This document shows positions 32,767 to 42,541 of a stretch of 57,041 nt of DNA, piece by piece; position 1 is the first letter of the stretch; each line of letters opens with the position of its first letter. The notes beneath the pieces are model-generated. The model saw nothing but the letters and a program-made list of their open reading frames with translations. It was not told where the DNA came from and did no database searches. The position numbers and the translations under genes are program-made. Origin of the DNA: Chlorobiota bacterium (GTDB taxonomy: Bacteria > Bacteroidota > Ignavibacteria > Tepidaquicellales > OLB5). The stretch is from contig JAKEEM010000012.1 in NCBI GenBank assembly GCA_022616535.1, positions 1 through 57,041 of the forward strand, read 5' to 3'.

Positions 32767-33804
32767 TTAGGCCGCAGCAAAATATTTTTTCTTAAAGAAC
32801 AATGCCGCATTAACCAGCAGAATCAGTACAGGCACTTCAACCAAGGGACCTATAACCGCCGCAAACGCCTCGCCTGAGTTTATGCCGAACACCGCTATTG
32901 CCACGGCAATGGCAAGCTCAAAATTGTTGCTGGCAGCGGTGAATGATAAAGTAGTCGTTTTAGGATAATCGGCGCCGAACTTCCTTCCCATATAAAACGA
33001 AACGAAAAACATAATTACAAAATAAAAAACGAGTGGAACTGCGATTCTTAAAACATCCAACGGGATTTTCAGGATATACTCGCCCTTTAAAGAGAACATC
33101 AAAAATATCGTGAACAGCAGCGCAATCAAAGTTATCGGACTTATTAACGGAATGAATTTCGTTTCATACCACTGCTTGCCTTTGAGCTTAAGTAAAATAA
33201 GCCTCGTGAACATTCCACCGAAAAACGGAATTCCCAAATAAATAAAAACACTCTCTGCAATTTGCGATATTGTTATATCGACTTTGAATGTGCCCAATCC
33301 AAACCACGGGGGCAAAACAGTTAAAAATATGTAAGCAAATAACGAGAAAAACAAAACCTGAAAAATCGAATTAAAGGCAACAAGTCCCGCTGCGTATTCC
33401 CTATCGCCCCGAGCCAAATCATTCCATACAATTACCATTGCAATACATCTTGCAAGCCCGATTAGAATTACTCCAGCCATGTATTCGGGGTAATCATGCA
33501 AAAAAATAATTGCAAGAAAAAACATTAAAACGGGACCTATTATCCAGTTCTGAACCAGCGAGAGCACAAGAATTTTAACATCTTTGAACACCCTGCCGAT
33601 TTCCTCGTACTTAACCTTGGCAAGCGGAGGATACATCATCAATATCAGTCCGATTGCAATCGGTATATTAGTCGTTCCGCTTTGAAACGTATTCAAGAAA
33701 TCAGTAATGCGCGGGAATAAATACCCCGCAAGCACCGCTAAAGCCATTACTGAAAATATCCATAGGGTTAAAAACCTGTCTAAAAACTTTAATCTCGCCT
33801 TCAT
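32767..33804 (-). CDS. acr3: Arsenite efflux transporter, ACR3 family
   Basis: 345 residues with ten predicted membrane helices. It carries ACR3 features such as [40 protein letters not shown] (with the conserved Cys required for As(III) transport) and [20 protein letters not shown] (conserved Glu). It exports arsenite (and often antimonite) across the inner membrane using the proton-motive force. It follows the aquaporin gene after 20 bases. No arsR or arsC is in the window. Confidence 0.95.
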   Translation of the reverse strand: MKARLKFLDRFLTLWIFSVMALAVLAGYLFPRITDFLNTFQSGTTNIPIAIGLILMMYPPLAKVKYEEIGRVFKDVKILVLSLVQNWIIGPVLMFFLAIIFLHDYPEYMAGVILIGLARCIAMVIVWNDLARGDREYAAGLVAFNSIFQVLFFSLFAYIFLTVLPPWFGLGTFKVDITISQIAESVFIYLGIPFFGGMFTRLILLKLKGKQWYETKFIPLISPITLIALLFTIFLMFSLKGEYILKIPLDVLRIAVPLVFYFVIMFFVSFYMGRKFGADYPKTTTLSFTAASNNFELAIAVAIAVFGINSGEAFAAVIGPLVEVPVLILLVNAALFFKKKYFAAA

Positions 33805-33824
33805 CTAACTCTGATGCATAGTTT

Positions 33825-34448
33825 TTATTTAGCTTCATCCGGATTCATTACTTTATACATAACTCCAGCAGCCAAACCGCCTGCAAGCGGCCCAATTAAA
33901 TATAAAGCAAGGTTGCTGACTGAATTTCCGCCGCTGATTGTATCAACAATTATGGGACCAATCGCGACTGCCGGATTGAAAACTCCCCCTGAAATCGGAC
34001 CAACTGCAAAAGCTCCCGCCATTACCGTGAAACCGATTGCAAGACCGAAATAACTGTTGCCTGCCGATTTAGGGTTTGTCGCAGTGTTTAAAACAACCAA
34101 TACCAATGCGAAGGTGAATATAAACTCGGCAATTAAGGATTTTAAAAAAGGCATATCAAATCCAGTAGCGGGGGCAAACTGCCTGCCGGAGAGATAAAGA
34201 AAAATTAATGCAGCTATTAATCCCCCGATAATTTGAAAAGCCGAATAAATCAGAAAATCATTTAACGAAAGCTTGCCCCTTATATAGACTCCCAAACTTA
34301 CAGCGGGATTGTAATGTCCCCCCGAAATCGGACCGCCCATATAAACCATCACCATTAATATAGCCCCAATTGCAAGCGGATTGCCCGTTAAAGCAATAAC
34401 AAAAACAAGAAAAAACGCCCCGATTAATTCCGTTATGTATTTATTCAT
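33825..34448 (-). CDS. MIP family aquaporin, probable arsenite/glycerol channel
   Basis: 207 residues, six helices and two NPA boxes: GGPISGGHYNPAVSLGVYIR and GAFAVGPISGGVFNPAVAIG. It is clearly an aquaporin. Because it is in one operon with ACR3 it is likely an AqpS-like metalloid channel that lets As(III) pass, giving a second exit route when As(V) is reduced inside. Substrate range is inference from context. It is preceded by a TAATTTTG promoter box. Confidence 0.92.
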   Translation of the reverse strand: MNKYITELIGAFFLVFVIALTGNPLAIGAILMVMVYMGGPISGGHYNPAVSLGVYIRGKLSLNDFLIYSAFQIIGGLIAALIFLYLSGRQFAPATGFDMPFLKSLIAEFIFTFALVLVVLNTATNPKSAGNSYFGLAIGFTVMAGAFAVGPISGGVFNPAVAIGPIIVDTISGGNSVSNLALYLIGPLAGGLAAGVMYKVMNPDEAK

Positions 34449-34476
34449 ATCTCCCTTAGTTTGATTTGCGGATTGA

Positions 34477-34484
34477 CAAAATTA
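34477..34484 (-). promoter_or_regulatory. Putative -7 box (TAATTTTG) of the aquaporin-ACR3 operon
   Basis: The minus-strand TAATTTTG fits TAnnTTTG, 28 bp before the ATG at 34448. No TTG at 20 bp. Confidence 0.3.
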
Positions 34485-34521
34485 CTTAAAATAAATAATT
34501 AATCCCATATAAAATAAAAAA

Positions 34522-34537
34522 GCGGGCTTTAACCCGC
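34522..34537 (-). terminator. Rho-independent terminator of the E2-to-acyl-CoA dehydrogenase unit
   Basis: On the minus strand, GCGGG-TTAAAG-CCCGC is followed by TTTTTTATTTTATA, 31 bases after the stop of the acyl-CoA dehydrogenase gene. Confidence 0.75.
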
Positions 34538-34567
34538 CTCTAATTCGTAATTCTTAATTCCTAATTT

Positions 34568-35758
34568 TTAATTGCTCTTCTCATCTGCCCTAAACGCCGG
34601 AATACCTGTTATATCCTCACCGATAATTAATGTATGCATTTCGTGAGTGCCTTCGTAGGTTTTTACCGATTCAAGGTTGTTCGCATGCCGCATTACGGGG
34701 TATTCGTCGAGTATTCCGTTAGCTCCGAGTATTTCGCGCGCCATCCTGCAAACGGTTAAGGCGAATTCGCAGTTGTTCCTCTTTGCCATCGATACATGTG
34801 TATGCTTCAGCGTTCCCTCATCCTTCATTCGCCCAAGTTTATAGCACATCAACTGACCTTTGGTGATTTCATTCAGCATCCACACAAGCTTTTCCTGTGT
34901 TATCTGGAATGCGGCAATGGGTCTATCGAACTGTATTCGCGAAAGCGAGTATTCAAGAGCCGTAACATAACATTCCATAGCGGCGCCGAGAACTCCCCAC
35001 GCAATTCCGTATCTCGCCTGGTTCAGGCAGGAAAGCGGTCCTTTGAGGCCAGTGACATTCGGCAAGCGGTTTTCTTCGGGCACAAAAACATCCTGCAAAA
35101 TAATTTCTCCCGTGATTGATGCTCTAAGGGATAACTTGCCCTTCATTTCGGGAGTTGAAAAGCCCTTAAAATCACGTTCAACCAGAAATCCGTTCACAAC
35201 GCCGTCAAGCTTTGCCCAAACAACGGCAACATCGCTTATTGGCGAGTTCGTAATCCACATTTTTGCTCCGTTTAAAATATAACCGCCATCGGATTTCTTT
35301 GCAGTGGTTATCATCCCGCCGGGATTTGAGCCGTAATCCGGCTCGGTTAACCCAAAGCAGCCGATCTTCTCTCCCTTTGCCATAGCAGGAAGCCATCTTT
35401 TTTTCTGCTCCTCGCTGCCATAAGTATAAATGGGATACATTACAAGTCCCGACTGCACGGATGCAAAGCTCCTTAAGCCAGAATCCCCCCTTTCAAGTTC
35501 CGCCATCATAAGTCCGTATGCAACGTTATTCATACCAAGCCCGCCGTATTCGGCAGGCAGTGTTGGACCGAAAAATCCAAGCTCTGCCATTTGAGGAATC
35601 AGCTCTTTTGGAAAAGTCATCGCTTGGTTATGATGCTCAATAATAGGTATTACTTCCTTGTTAACAAAATCGCGCGTGGTTTCTCGAATCATTTTCTCTT
35701 CTTCTGATAAAAGCGCATCGATGTTAAAATAATCAACCCCTTTAAAATTAGCCGACAT
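34568..35758 (-). CDS. Acyl-CoA dehydrogenase, glutaryl-CoA dehydrogenase-like
   Basis: 396 residues, three-domain flavin acyl-CoA dehydrogenase. Motifs: LPAEYGGLGMNNVAYGLMMA, the FAD-binding GCFGLTEPDYGSNPGGM, MWITNSPISDVAVVWAK, FDRPIAAFQITQEKLVWMLN and the C-terminal catalytic segment VKTYEGTHEMHTLIIGED, with the Glu in the position used by glutaryl-CoA dehydrogenases. It oxidises (and, if a true GCDH, decarboxylates) an acyl-CoA and passes electrons to ETF. It lies 3 bases after hflX. A link with lysine breakdown is possible because a lysine 6-aminotransferase gene lies at 53462, but that is inference. Confidence 0.92.
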   Translation of the reverse strand: MSANFKGVDYFNIDALLSEEEKMIRETTRDFVNKEVIPIIEHHNQAMTFPKELIPQMAELGFFGPTLPAEYGGLGMNNVAYGLMMAELERGDSGLRSFASVQSGLVMYPIYTYGSEEQKKRWLPAMAKGEKIGCFGLTEPDYGSNPGGMITTAKKSDGGYILNGAKMWITNSPISDVAVVWAKLDGVVNGFLVERDFKGFSTPEMKGKLSLRASITGEIILQDVFVPEENRLPNVTGLKGPLSCLNQARYGIAWGVLGAAMECYVTALEYSLSRIQFDRPIAAFQITQEKLVWMLNEITKGQLMCYKLGRMKDEGTLKHTHVSMAKRNNCEFALTVCRMAREILGANGILDEYPVMRHANNLESVKTYEGTHEMHTLIIGEDITGIPAFRADEKSN

Positions 35759-35761
35759 CGC

Positions 35762-37117
35762 CTATGCAAATTCCTTTCTGGATTTATTTTGAGTTATTCC
35801 GCTAACAAGTCTGCGTAACTCATTTTTATTGCCTCTGATTTTAAGCCTGATATGCTTCGATAAATATTTCGTATCAACTATTTCGGTCTGCAGGTGAAGC
35901 TTATTAATAATTTTATAAGCGTCATCGTTTGCAGGGATTTTTATTTCAATCTCTTCAATTGATGAGCTTATAATCTCATATATCTTGTCGTATAAACTGC
36001 CCAGATTAATTCCCTTGGATGCAGAAATAAAAACCGAATTCGGAAACTTTTGCTTTAAATCGGGAATAATGTGCTCTTTTTCCGATTCAACAAGCATATC
36101 AACTTTATTGAAAACGGTAATCACCGGTTTCGCATCAGCGCCTATTTCCGATAAAGTTTCCTCTACAACTTTAATCTGCTCGTCAAAGCTTTCGGACGAT
36201 ATATCAACTACGTGAAGCAAAATATCCGCTTCAACAACTTCAGCGAGAGTGCTTTTAAATGACTCGATTAAATCATGAGGCAGATTCCTTATAAAACCAA
36301 CAGTATCGGAAATTAAAACATTCTGCGGAAGCTTTTTCCCGTTAATTTCCTTTAATACTTTTGTGGAAGTATCCAGTGTTGCAAAGAGCTTGTTTTCCAC
36401 TAGCACTCCGGCATCGGTAAGTATGTTAAGCAGCGTTGACTTGCCGACGTTAGTATATCCGACCAGTGCAATCCTTGTAAAGTTAGCTCTCTGCTGGCGC
36501 TGGGTTTTTCTCTGTTCTTCGATTCTCTTAAGCTTTTCCTTAAGCATTGAAATTCTGTTGCTGATTAAACGCCTGTCTGTTTCAATCTGTGTTTCACCGG
36601 GACCCTTAGTTCCGGAAGGACCGCGTGTGCCTATTCCCCCCGCCTGTTTAGATAAGTGCGTCCACGCCCTTGTTAAACGCGCCTGCATGTACTGCAATTG
36701 GGCAAGCTCGACCTGTGTTTTGGCTTCGGCGGTTCGTGCGTGTGTTGCAAAAATATCAAGAATCAAAGCGGGCTTATCGATAACCTTGCATTTAATAATC
36801 TTTTCAAGGTTCCTTATCTGCGTAGGCGAAAGCGAGTTTTCAAATATCACTAAATCGATATCCTCTTCTTCAACTTTGCCTGCAATTTCCTCCGCCTTGC
36901 CTTTGCCTATGAAAAACGAGCTGTCAATCTTATCTCTTTCCTGGTAAAACTTATCGATAACGACCGCACCGGCTGTTTGGGTTAAAAACTCAAGCTCATC
37001 AAGATGCTCTTTGTAAATCCTCTGCTTAACGGATTTAGCCGTTCCCGATTTCGGAATCGCAGTGCAGACAAGAATCGCTCTTTCTTCTTCCTTATGTGTT
37101 GATATTAATTTCTGCAA
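35762..37117 (-). CDS. hflX: Ribosome-associated GTPase HflX
   Basis: 451 residues. The HflX N-terminal domain (GAVVIDKFYQERDKIDSSFF, GKGKAEEI), the GPGETQIETDRR signature in RGPSGTKGPGETQIETDRRL, a coiled coil (KLKRIEEQRKTQRQQR) and the G domain: G1 ALVGYTNVGKSTLLN, G3 DTVGFIRNLP, G4 VFNKVD, G5 FISAS. It splits stalled or hibernating 70S ribosomes. Spacing to its neighbours (24 and 3 bases) indicates one operon. Confidence 0.97.
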   Translation of the reverse strand: MQKLISTHKEEERAILVCTAIPKSGTAKSVKQRIYKEHLDELEFLTQTAGAVVIDKFYQERDKIDSSFFIGKGKAEEIAGKVEEEDIDLVIFENSLSPTQIRNLEKIIKCKVIDKPALILDIFATHARTAEAKTQVELAQLQYMQARLTRAWTHLSKQAGGIGTRGPSGTKGPGETQIETDRRLISNRISMLKEKLKRIEEQRKTQRQQRANFTRIALVGYTNVGKSTLLNILTDAGVLVENKLFATLDTSTKVLKEINGKKLPQNVLISDTVGFIRNLPHDLIESFKSTLAEVVEADILLHVVDISSESFDEQIKVVEETLSEIGADAKPVITVFNKVDMLVESEKEHIIPDLKQKFPNSVFISASKGINLGSLYDKIYEIISSSIEEIEIKIPANDDAYKIINKLHLQTEIVDTKYLSKHIRLKIRGNKNELRRLVSGITQNKSRKEFA

Positions 37118-37141
37118 TTAAAATAAACCTAATAAATAAAC

Positions 37142-38947
37142 TTAATAAATTGCAAGTTCCCTCGTCTCGTGGTCAATATAAAAAAACTTTTGGGGCGCAT
37201 TGAACGGAACTGTTATAGATTTTTCCAAGTCCGAAGCTGAAAAATAAAAACTTATACTCTCTGATTTCAAGTCAAATGGCACTGATACCGAATATCCACC
37301 TGAATTTGTTTCGTTTTCCTTTTCTTCAAGCCCCATTAACAGCCCCCTGTACTCACCTCCGTTTAATGAATAATGCATTTTTACAGATTCAGGATTTACG
37401 GAATTTTTAGAAACAACATAAATTGTAATTTTGGTATTATCACCTACTTCCTCAATCTCTGGTTTATTGCTCATAATAATGCCGTGATATAAAACCGCAT
37501 CATAAGCATTAACAAGTCCCCACCCGTAAACGTTATTGGGGTTCTCCTTATTATTTGCAGTCATTTTCAAAGCTTCCGTTACCTGCCCGGGAATTAGTTC
37601 AGGGTGAGCGGAAAGAATAAGTGCACACACCCCTGCAACCAGCGGAGCGGAAAAAGAAGTTCCGTTTGCAAACATGTAGCCCGCAGTATCATAAGTCGAT
37701 GAATATGAAACTGCAGTATAAACGTCCATGCCCATTGCTACTACATCCGGCTTAGTTCTTCCGTCGCTTGTCGGTCCGTTTGAGCTGAAGTAAGCAATAT
37801 TACCTGAGCTATCCACAGCACCGACTGCAATCACATGCTCACCGTCGGGAGGCGAAACTATGCTCGGCGGGTCAGTCTGCCTTTCATTTCCCATTGAGTT
37901 AACGACGACAACTCCCAATAATGAGGCGTGCTCGGCTGCTCTTACAATGATTGTGGTTTTACCGTTCATATCAGCGTATATATACTGATTATGCGGCAAA
38001 TCGAACGGCTTATAAATTAATGAACATGATATTACCTCAATGCCCTGTGATTCCATCCATTCCACCGCTTCGACCCAATAATCTTCCTCAACGGGTGTCT
38101 CAGTTGGGTTATATTCTGTTTTACTCAAATAAAACTCCGCATCGAAAGCCGGACCGATTAATTGCCCCGGGTAAAAGCCGCCAATGGTTGAAAGCGTTGC
38201 CGTTCCGTGGTCATCGTGGTCAAAGGGGTCGCTTGGTATCTGATTCGGTGATACCTGATACTGAACTGAGTCGTCCTTGTTTATCCAGTCGTATTCATCC
38301 ATAACTTTTCTCGTTTTCAGCGCCTGATGCATTCTCCAGTTGAAGCAGTCATCACACACTCCAACCGTAACACCATAGCCTGTTATTCCGTAATTATGAA
38401 GAACGGGCACGTTAATCTGCCTGTTCTGCCAGTATGAAATTCCGTAATTATACTTAAATTCATTTTCCGGCTGAACAGTAAATGTATCAATTATTTTTTT
38501 ATAACTTGGAATCTTAACATACTCCAGAAAATTCACACCTTCGATTTTATCGACAAAACCGAGTCGTTTCACCATATCAAGTTTATCTTTCTTTGCCGTT
38601 ACGCTAACTGCATTGAACCACTTTGAAACTGCGTGCGGAACAAGGCCGATTTTTTTAATCTCGTCGATGTATTCAGAATTAACCGGAATGTCATCATAAT
38701 TAATTACACGCTCATCCGGCAAAACTTTCGAACGCCGCCAGATGGCTTTTTCGGTCAATTCGGATTTTGCAACTTCATACGCCTCGCTGCCCGGCAATAG
38801 TATTTCAACCGGCTTGAACTTGCCTTTATCTTTGAAGAAAATCCAATACCTGTATTCGGTCGTTTCAGGATTAAGCTTCTGTGAATTTGCTTGTAAGGAT
38901 AAAAACAGAATTAAGAAAAGTGAAAATAAAAAATGTTTTCTATTCAA
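37142..38947 (-). CDS. Secreted S8 family subtilisin-like protease
   Basis: 601 residues. Signal peptide (MNRKHFLFSLFLILFLSL, cleavage near ANSQ), a propeptide region (WIFFKDKGKF, WRRSKVLPDERVINYDDIPV), then the catalytic domain with Asp in VTVGVCDDCFNW, His in FDHDDHGTATLSTIGG and Ser in FANGTSFSAPLVAGVCALIL. All three residues are there. A C-terminal beta-sandwich domain follows (about 490-600). No type IX sorting motif is at the end, so it is probably periplasmic or released by another route. Confidence 0.93.
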   Translation of the reverse strand: MNRKHFLFSLFLILFLSLQANSQKLNPETTEYRYWIFFKDKGKFKPVEILLPGSEAYEVAKSELTEKAIWRRSKVLPDERVINYDDIPVNSEYIDEIKKIGLVPHAVSKWFNAVSVTAKKDKLDMVKRLGFVDKIEGVNFLEYVKIPSYKKIIDTFTVQPENEFKYNYGISYWQNRQINVPVLHNYGITGYGVTVGVCDDCFNWRMHQALKTRKVMDEYDWINKDDSVQYQVSPNQIPSDPFDHDDHGTATLSTIGGFYPGQLIGPAFDAEFYLSKTEYNPTETPVEEDYWVEAVEWMESQGIEVISCSLIYKPFDLPHNQYIYADMNGKTTIIVRAAEHASLLGVVVVNSMGNERQTDPPSIVSPPDGEHVIAVGAVDSSGNIAYFSSNGPTSDGRTKPDVVAMGMDVYTAVSYSSTYDTAGYMFANGTSFSAPLVAGVCALILSAHPELIPGQVTEALKMTANNKENPNNVYGWGLVNAYDAVLYHGIIMSNKPEIEEVGDNTKITIYVVSKNSVNPESVKMHYSLNGGEYRGLLMGLEEKENETNSGGYSVSVPFDLKSESISFYFSASDLEKSITVPFNAPQKFFYIDHETRELAIY

Positions 38948-38968
38948 TAAACATTCTCCGTTTTTAAT

Positions 38969-39883
38969 TTATACTGCCTGTTCATCAGCGTGGTAGGAGC
39001 TTCTTACCAGCGGACCTGATTCAACATGATTAAATCCCATTTCAAGTCCGCGAACCTTATACTGCCTAAACATTTCGGGATGAACATATCTTTGAACAGG
39101 CAAATGGTTTTTAGTCGGTCTTAAATACTGCCCGATTGTAATAATATCGCAGTTAACCTTTCTTAAATCTTGCATCAGCTCAAAGACTTCATCCTCTGTT
39201 TCGCCAAGTCCGACCATAAACCCGCTTTTTGTTGCCAGCCCGCTCTGTTTTGAGCGGCTCAAAAGCTCAAGCGTTCTCCGGTAATTTGCCTGAGGCCGCA
39301 CGAAATGATACAATCTCGGCACTGTTTCTATGTTGTGATTCAGTATATCCGGCTTTGCTTCAATCACAATATCAAGCGCTTCCCATACTCCCCTGAAATC
39401 AGGTATTAAAACTTCGACTTTGCACTGGGGAACAATCTCCCTGATTTTATTTATCGTCATTGCAAAAATATCCGCACCGCCGAGCTTCTCATCATCGCGA
39501 TTCACCGAAGTTATTACTGCGTGCTTTAATCCAAGCTCTTTTACGGATTCAGCAACGCGTCTCGGCTCATCATAATCCTTCGCGTCCGGCTTGCCGAGTT
39601 TAACGGAGCAAAATCCGCATGAGCGTGTACATACTTCGCCGAGAATCATAACTGTTGCCGTCTTTCGTGACCAGCATTCAGCCATATTGGGACAGCGCGC
39701 ATCCTCGCAAACGGTGTTAAGCTTTTTTCTGCTTACAAGATTTTTGAGAAAGGCATAATTCTCCCCCGTTGGCAGCTTTACCTTAAGCCACTGGGGTCTG
39801 CGGGTGTTTTCAATCTCGGGATTTTCAACCGAGTGCTTGCGCTGGTGTGTGTTAATATATTTTATTTGAACAAGCTCTGACAT
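38969..39883 (-). CDS. lipA: Lipoyl synthase
   Basis: 304 residues. The LipA auxiliary cluster motif C-x4-C-x5-C ([20 protein letters not shown]) and the radical SAM C-x3-C-x2-C ([17 protein letters not shown]) are intact, and the protein contains [19 protein letters not shown] and ends with the conserved SSYHADEQ. It inserts sulfur into octanoylated lipoyl domains. The operon also contains a lipoyl-domain E2 gene (40371), its likely substrate. It overlaps the DUF4870 gene by one base. Confidence 0.97.
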   Translation of the reverse strand: MSELVQIKYINTHQRKHSVENPEIENTRRPQWLKVKLPTGENYAFLKNLVSRKKLNTVCEDARCPNMAECWSRKTATVMILGEVCTRSCGFCSVKLGKPDAKDYDEPRRVAESVKELGLKHAVITSVNRDDEKLGGADIFAMTINKIREIVPQCKVEVLIPDFRGVWEALDIVIEAKPDILNHNIETVPRLYHFVRPQANYRRTLELLSRSKQSGLATKSGFMVGLGETEDEVFELMQDLRKVNCDIITIGQYLRPTKNHLPVQRYVHPEMFRQYKVRGLEMGFNHVESGPLVRSSYHADEQAV

Positions 39884-40344
39884 TAGTGATTTATTCCGTA
39901 AACTCTTTTATATACCATATTACCTATTACCGGATATTTGATATAACTGCCTCCGTAAGATTTAATTCCCATATAAATAGCATAACCCATTGCCCCGAAA
40001 ATGAACAAAAAGAGTAACGCATAAAACGCTATCATAATTATTATCAGCAAAACGGACATTTCCTTGCCGCCTGAGCCCATTGCACCGAATCCAACTCCGC
40101 CGACTACCGTAGCAAGTGCCAAAACAATAATAAAAACGACTATCAAGCCAACATATGCAATATGAAACCACAGCGCCTGCAGTGAGTGAAAAGTTACGAA
40201 TTTAGATTTATCCTTATTTAAAAGCCAGAATATCAGAGGAATGAGTAACCCTCCCATAAAAAGAGAAAGATGCGAAAACAGCGCAAACATTCTCTCTTCT
40301 GGTTGTATTGTGTTTATATTCGAAGCAGCGAAGGTATTATCCAT
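39883..40344 (-). CDS. DUF4870/Tic20-like membrane protein
   Basis: 153 residues with three to four hydrophobic helices. It has the DUF4870 pattern: [40 protein letters not shown], then two more helices. These are small inner-membrane proteins of unknown function. It sits between the E2 gene (26 bases) and lipA (one-base overlap) in the same unit. Confidence 0.88.
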   Translation of the reverse strand: MDNTFAASNINTIQPEERMFALFSHLSLFMGGLLIPLIFWLLNKDKSKFVTFHSLQALWFHIAYVGLIVVFIIVLALATVVGGVGFGAMGSGGKEMSVLLIIIMIAFYALLFLFIFGAMGYAIYMGIKSYGGSYIKYPVIGNMVYKRVYGINH

Positions 40345-40370
40345 TATAAATATTTTTTAAGAAATATTTT

Positions 40371-41753
40371 TTAAGCTGAGTAATTTTCCAAATACTCGAC
40401 AATTCTCATCAAAAACTTTCCGCCAAGCGCGCCGTCGATTAACCTGTGGTCAAACGCGTGAGTTAAAAACATTATCGGCTTTATTACAATTGCGTCACCC
40501 TCGGAAGTCTCAACAACTACAGGACGCTTTTTAATTGCTCCAGTGCCGAGTATCGCTAGCTGCGGCTGGTTTATTATCGGCGTCCCGATAATATTGCCGA
40601 ATATTCCGTAATTTGTAATCGTAAACGTTCCTTCCTGTATTTCATCAAGCGTCAGCTTCTTAATCCGCGCGCGTTTTGCCAAATCGTTAATATCTCTTGC
40701 TAAGCCAACAAGATTTTTTGAATCTGCGTCCTTAATCACGGGAACAATCAGCCCGCCGTTATCCATTGCAACGGCTATCCCTAAGTTTATAAAACTCTTC
40801 ACAAGAATATTTGTTCCGTCAATCGATGCATTCACCAGCGGATACTCCTGCAGCGCCTTAACAACCGCTTCGCAGATAAACGGCATATACGTAAGCTTGA
40901 ATCCTTCGCGCCGCAAAAACTCACCCGCCATTGATTTGCGCGCTTTATCAACAGCCGACATATCGCACTCGGCGATAGCCGTAACGTGCGGTGAGGTGTG
41001 AACGCTCATCACCATATGCTCAGCCATCTTTGCCTGAAGGTTATCCATCGGGACGACTTTAACTCCGGGCAGATTATACATGCTGGTAAGCTCGGGTGAT
41101 TCTTTTATCTCCGGTTTCTTGTATTCAAATGTTTTCTTCTCAACCGTAGCAGTTTTTGCGGTTACGGGCTGTGATACCTTCTCGGTCTGAGCCGTAACTG
41201 TCTGCGCATAGACTTTCCCCGACTTCCTGTCTTCAACATAGACAAGTATATCCTGCTTTCTTACTCTTCCTCCCGCTCCCGTTCCTTTAATGTTCGAAAG
41301 CTCCTGCATCGAAACGCCCTCTTTTGATGCAATATTCAGCACAAGCGGCGAGAAAAATCCCGCACCGTTGCCGCTTTTACCGGAAACCGGTTCCGGCTCG
41401 GGTTTCTTTTGCTCGACTTTGGGTTCTGTTTTAACCTCTTGGACTTTCGGTTCTTCTTTCTTGGTTTCGGTCTTTGCGGATGCCCCGTCGGTTTTTACCT
41501 TAGCATTTGCAGCAACGGTTTCGATTCGCGCTACAACATCGCCGACATTTGCTGTATCACCCTCGTTAAACAAAAGCTCAACGACAACACCGCCCTCTGC
41601 TGAGGGGACTTCCGTATCGACTTTATCTGTGGAAATTTCGAACAATGTCTCGTCCTTATCAACTTTATCTCCCGGCTTTTTATACCATTTCAAAATTCTG
41701 CCGTCCATTATGGATTCGCCCATTTTGGGCATTACTATATCAACTACTGACAT
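40371..41753 (-). CDS. 2-oxo acid dehydrogenase E2 (dihydrolipoyl acyltransferase)
   Basis: 460 residues. One lipoyl domain (1-77) with lipoylated Lys44 in EISTDKVDTEVPSAEGG. Then an Ala/Lys/Glu/Pro-rich linker, the peripheral subunit-binding domain (SPLVLNIASKEGVSMQELSN, GGRVRKQDIL) and the catalytic domain ending MFLTHAFDHRLIDGALGGKF, with the active-site His and Asp of HxxxDG. It transfers acyl groups from E1 to CoA. Whether the complex is for pyruvate, 2-oxoglutarate or branched-chain acids cannot be told; E1 and E3 genes are not in the window. First gene of the six-gene unit with a full promoter upstream. Confidence 0.94.
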   Translation of the reverse strand: MSVVDIVMPKMGESIMDGRILKWYKKPGDKVDKDETLFEISTDKVDTEVPSAEGGVVVELLFNEGDTANVGDVVARIETVAANAKVKTDGASAKTETKKEEPKVQEVKTEPKVEQKKPEPEPVSGKSGNGAGFFSPLVLNIASKEGVSMQELSNIKGTGAGGRVRKQDILVYVEDRKSGKVYAQTVTAQTEKVSQPVTAKTATVEKKTFEYKKPEIKESPELTSMYNLPGVKVVPMDNLQAKMAEHMVMSVHTSPHVTAIAECDMSAVDKARKSMAGEFLRREGFKLTYMPFICEAVVKALQEYPLVNASIDGTNILVKSFINLGIAVAMDNGGLIVPVIKDADSKNLVGLARDINDLAKRARIKKLTLDEIQEGTFTITNYGIFGNIIGTPIINQPQLAILGTGAIKKRPVVVETSEGDAIVIKPIMFLTHAFDHRLIDGALGGKFLMRIVEYLENYSA

Positions 41754-41796
41754 TATAAAATCTCCGTTATTTTTTTTATTTTTTTAATTAATTTCA

Positions 41797-41827
41797 CAAA
41801 AATAGCTAATTTTTAAGGAAATTGCAA
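41797..41827 (-). promoter_or_regulatory. Promoter of the E2-lipA-hflX unit
   Basis: On the minus strand, TTG (41827-41825), a 20-bp spacer and TATTTTTG (41804-41797) match the Bacteroidota consensus. It leaves a leader of about 40 bases before the ATG at 41753. Confidence 0.55.
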
Positions 41828-41874
41828 TTGTCCAAAGGGCTCCTTTCGGAGGTTTTTAATATAAATATAACAAA

Positions 41875-41898
41875 AAAGGCATCTGATTAGATGCCTTT
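41875..41898. terminator. Terminator, bidirectional in form
   Basis: AAAGGCATCT-GATT-AGATGCCTTT is a perfect 10-bp stem with A/T-rich ends on both sides. On the minus strand it follows the DUF1579-like gene (stop at 41926) and continues into TTTTTTG. A smaller hairpin (CTCC-TTTC-GGAG, about 41840) lies next to it. Confidence 0.8.
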
Positions 41899-41925
41899 AA
41901 TAGTTAAAAGGTATATAAATAATCC

Positions 41926-42441
41926 TTACTTCTTATGATAGGTATACGTGTAATTTGAAGTTGTTTCCTTGCCGTCGGCGCCTTTCATTGTAAACGTTGC
42001 CTTGTGAACCATGGTATTGCCGTTGATTTCAATTTCCCTTACTTCGGAGCCCCAGTCGCTCTTCCCCGTAAGCGATATTTTATTGCCTTTTACAGTCCCG
42101 CTGTATGAACCCACCATCCCCCAGTCATCGAACGCCCAGCCGGTGAAGCTGCCGTCCATTGCCGGTTTAATTATTACTGTCCCGCTGTAAGTCTGCCCTT
42201 TATCGTCTTTGGCATCAATATCAACAAACATAAATTGCCCGTATTTCATATAATGGTTTGCCGTTTCATTCCATTTTGAGCCCATCATCTCATACGGCTC
42301 AGCTTCCCATACACCCATAAGCATATCAAAGGTCGCGCTTTTAACCGGGTCGGGTTTTTTCATATCCTGTGCATTTACGCCGGATATTATTGTAAGGCAA
42401 AATACAATTAAAACAAGCTTAAAAGAAAAAATTGCTTTCAT
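41926..42441 (-). CDS. Exported DUF1579-like protein
   Basis: 171 residues with a signal peptide (MKAIFSFKLVLIVFCLTIIS, cleavage near GVNAQD). The mature part starts with MLMGVWEAEPYEMMGSKW and has repeated short beta strands (GSFTGWAFDDWGMVGSYSGT, GKSDWGSEVREIEINGN), like the DUF1579/lipocalin-type beta-barrel proteins. A ligand-binding barrel in the periplasm is likely. The start has a strong ribosome-binding site (AAGGAGG, 7 bases upstream). It is a single-gene unit with its own terminator. Confidence 0.8.
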   Translation of the reverse strand: MKAIFSFKLVLIVFCLTIISGVNAQDMKKPDPVKSATFDMLMGVWEAEPYEMMGSKWNETANHYMKYGQFMFVDIDAKDDKGQTYSGTVIIKPAMDGSFTGWAFDDWGMVGSYSGTVKGNKISLTGKSDWGSEVREIEINGNTMVHKATFTMKGADGKETTSNYTYTYHKK

Positions 42442-42541
42442 TTTCCTACCTCCTTATGTTTTATAAATTAGACTATTTAGAATTGTTATATAAAAATAAT
42501 AAATTAGATTTTGACAAGCAAGAAGAATTTAGCACCATAAA

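Noticed and set aside
36363-36947. 194-codon plus-strand frame opposite hflX
   Set aside because: Antisense shadow with Ser/Leu/Val-rich composition; the hflX frame has all its GTPase motifs.
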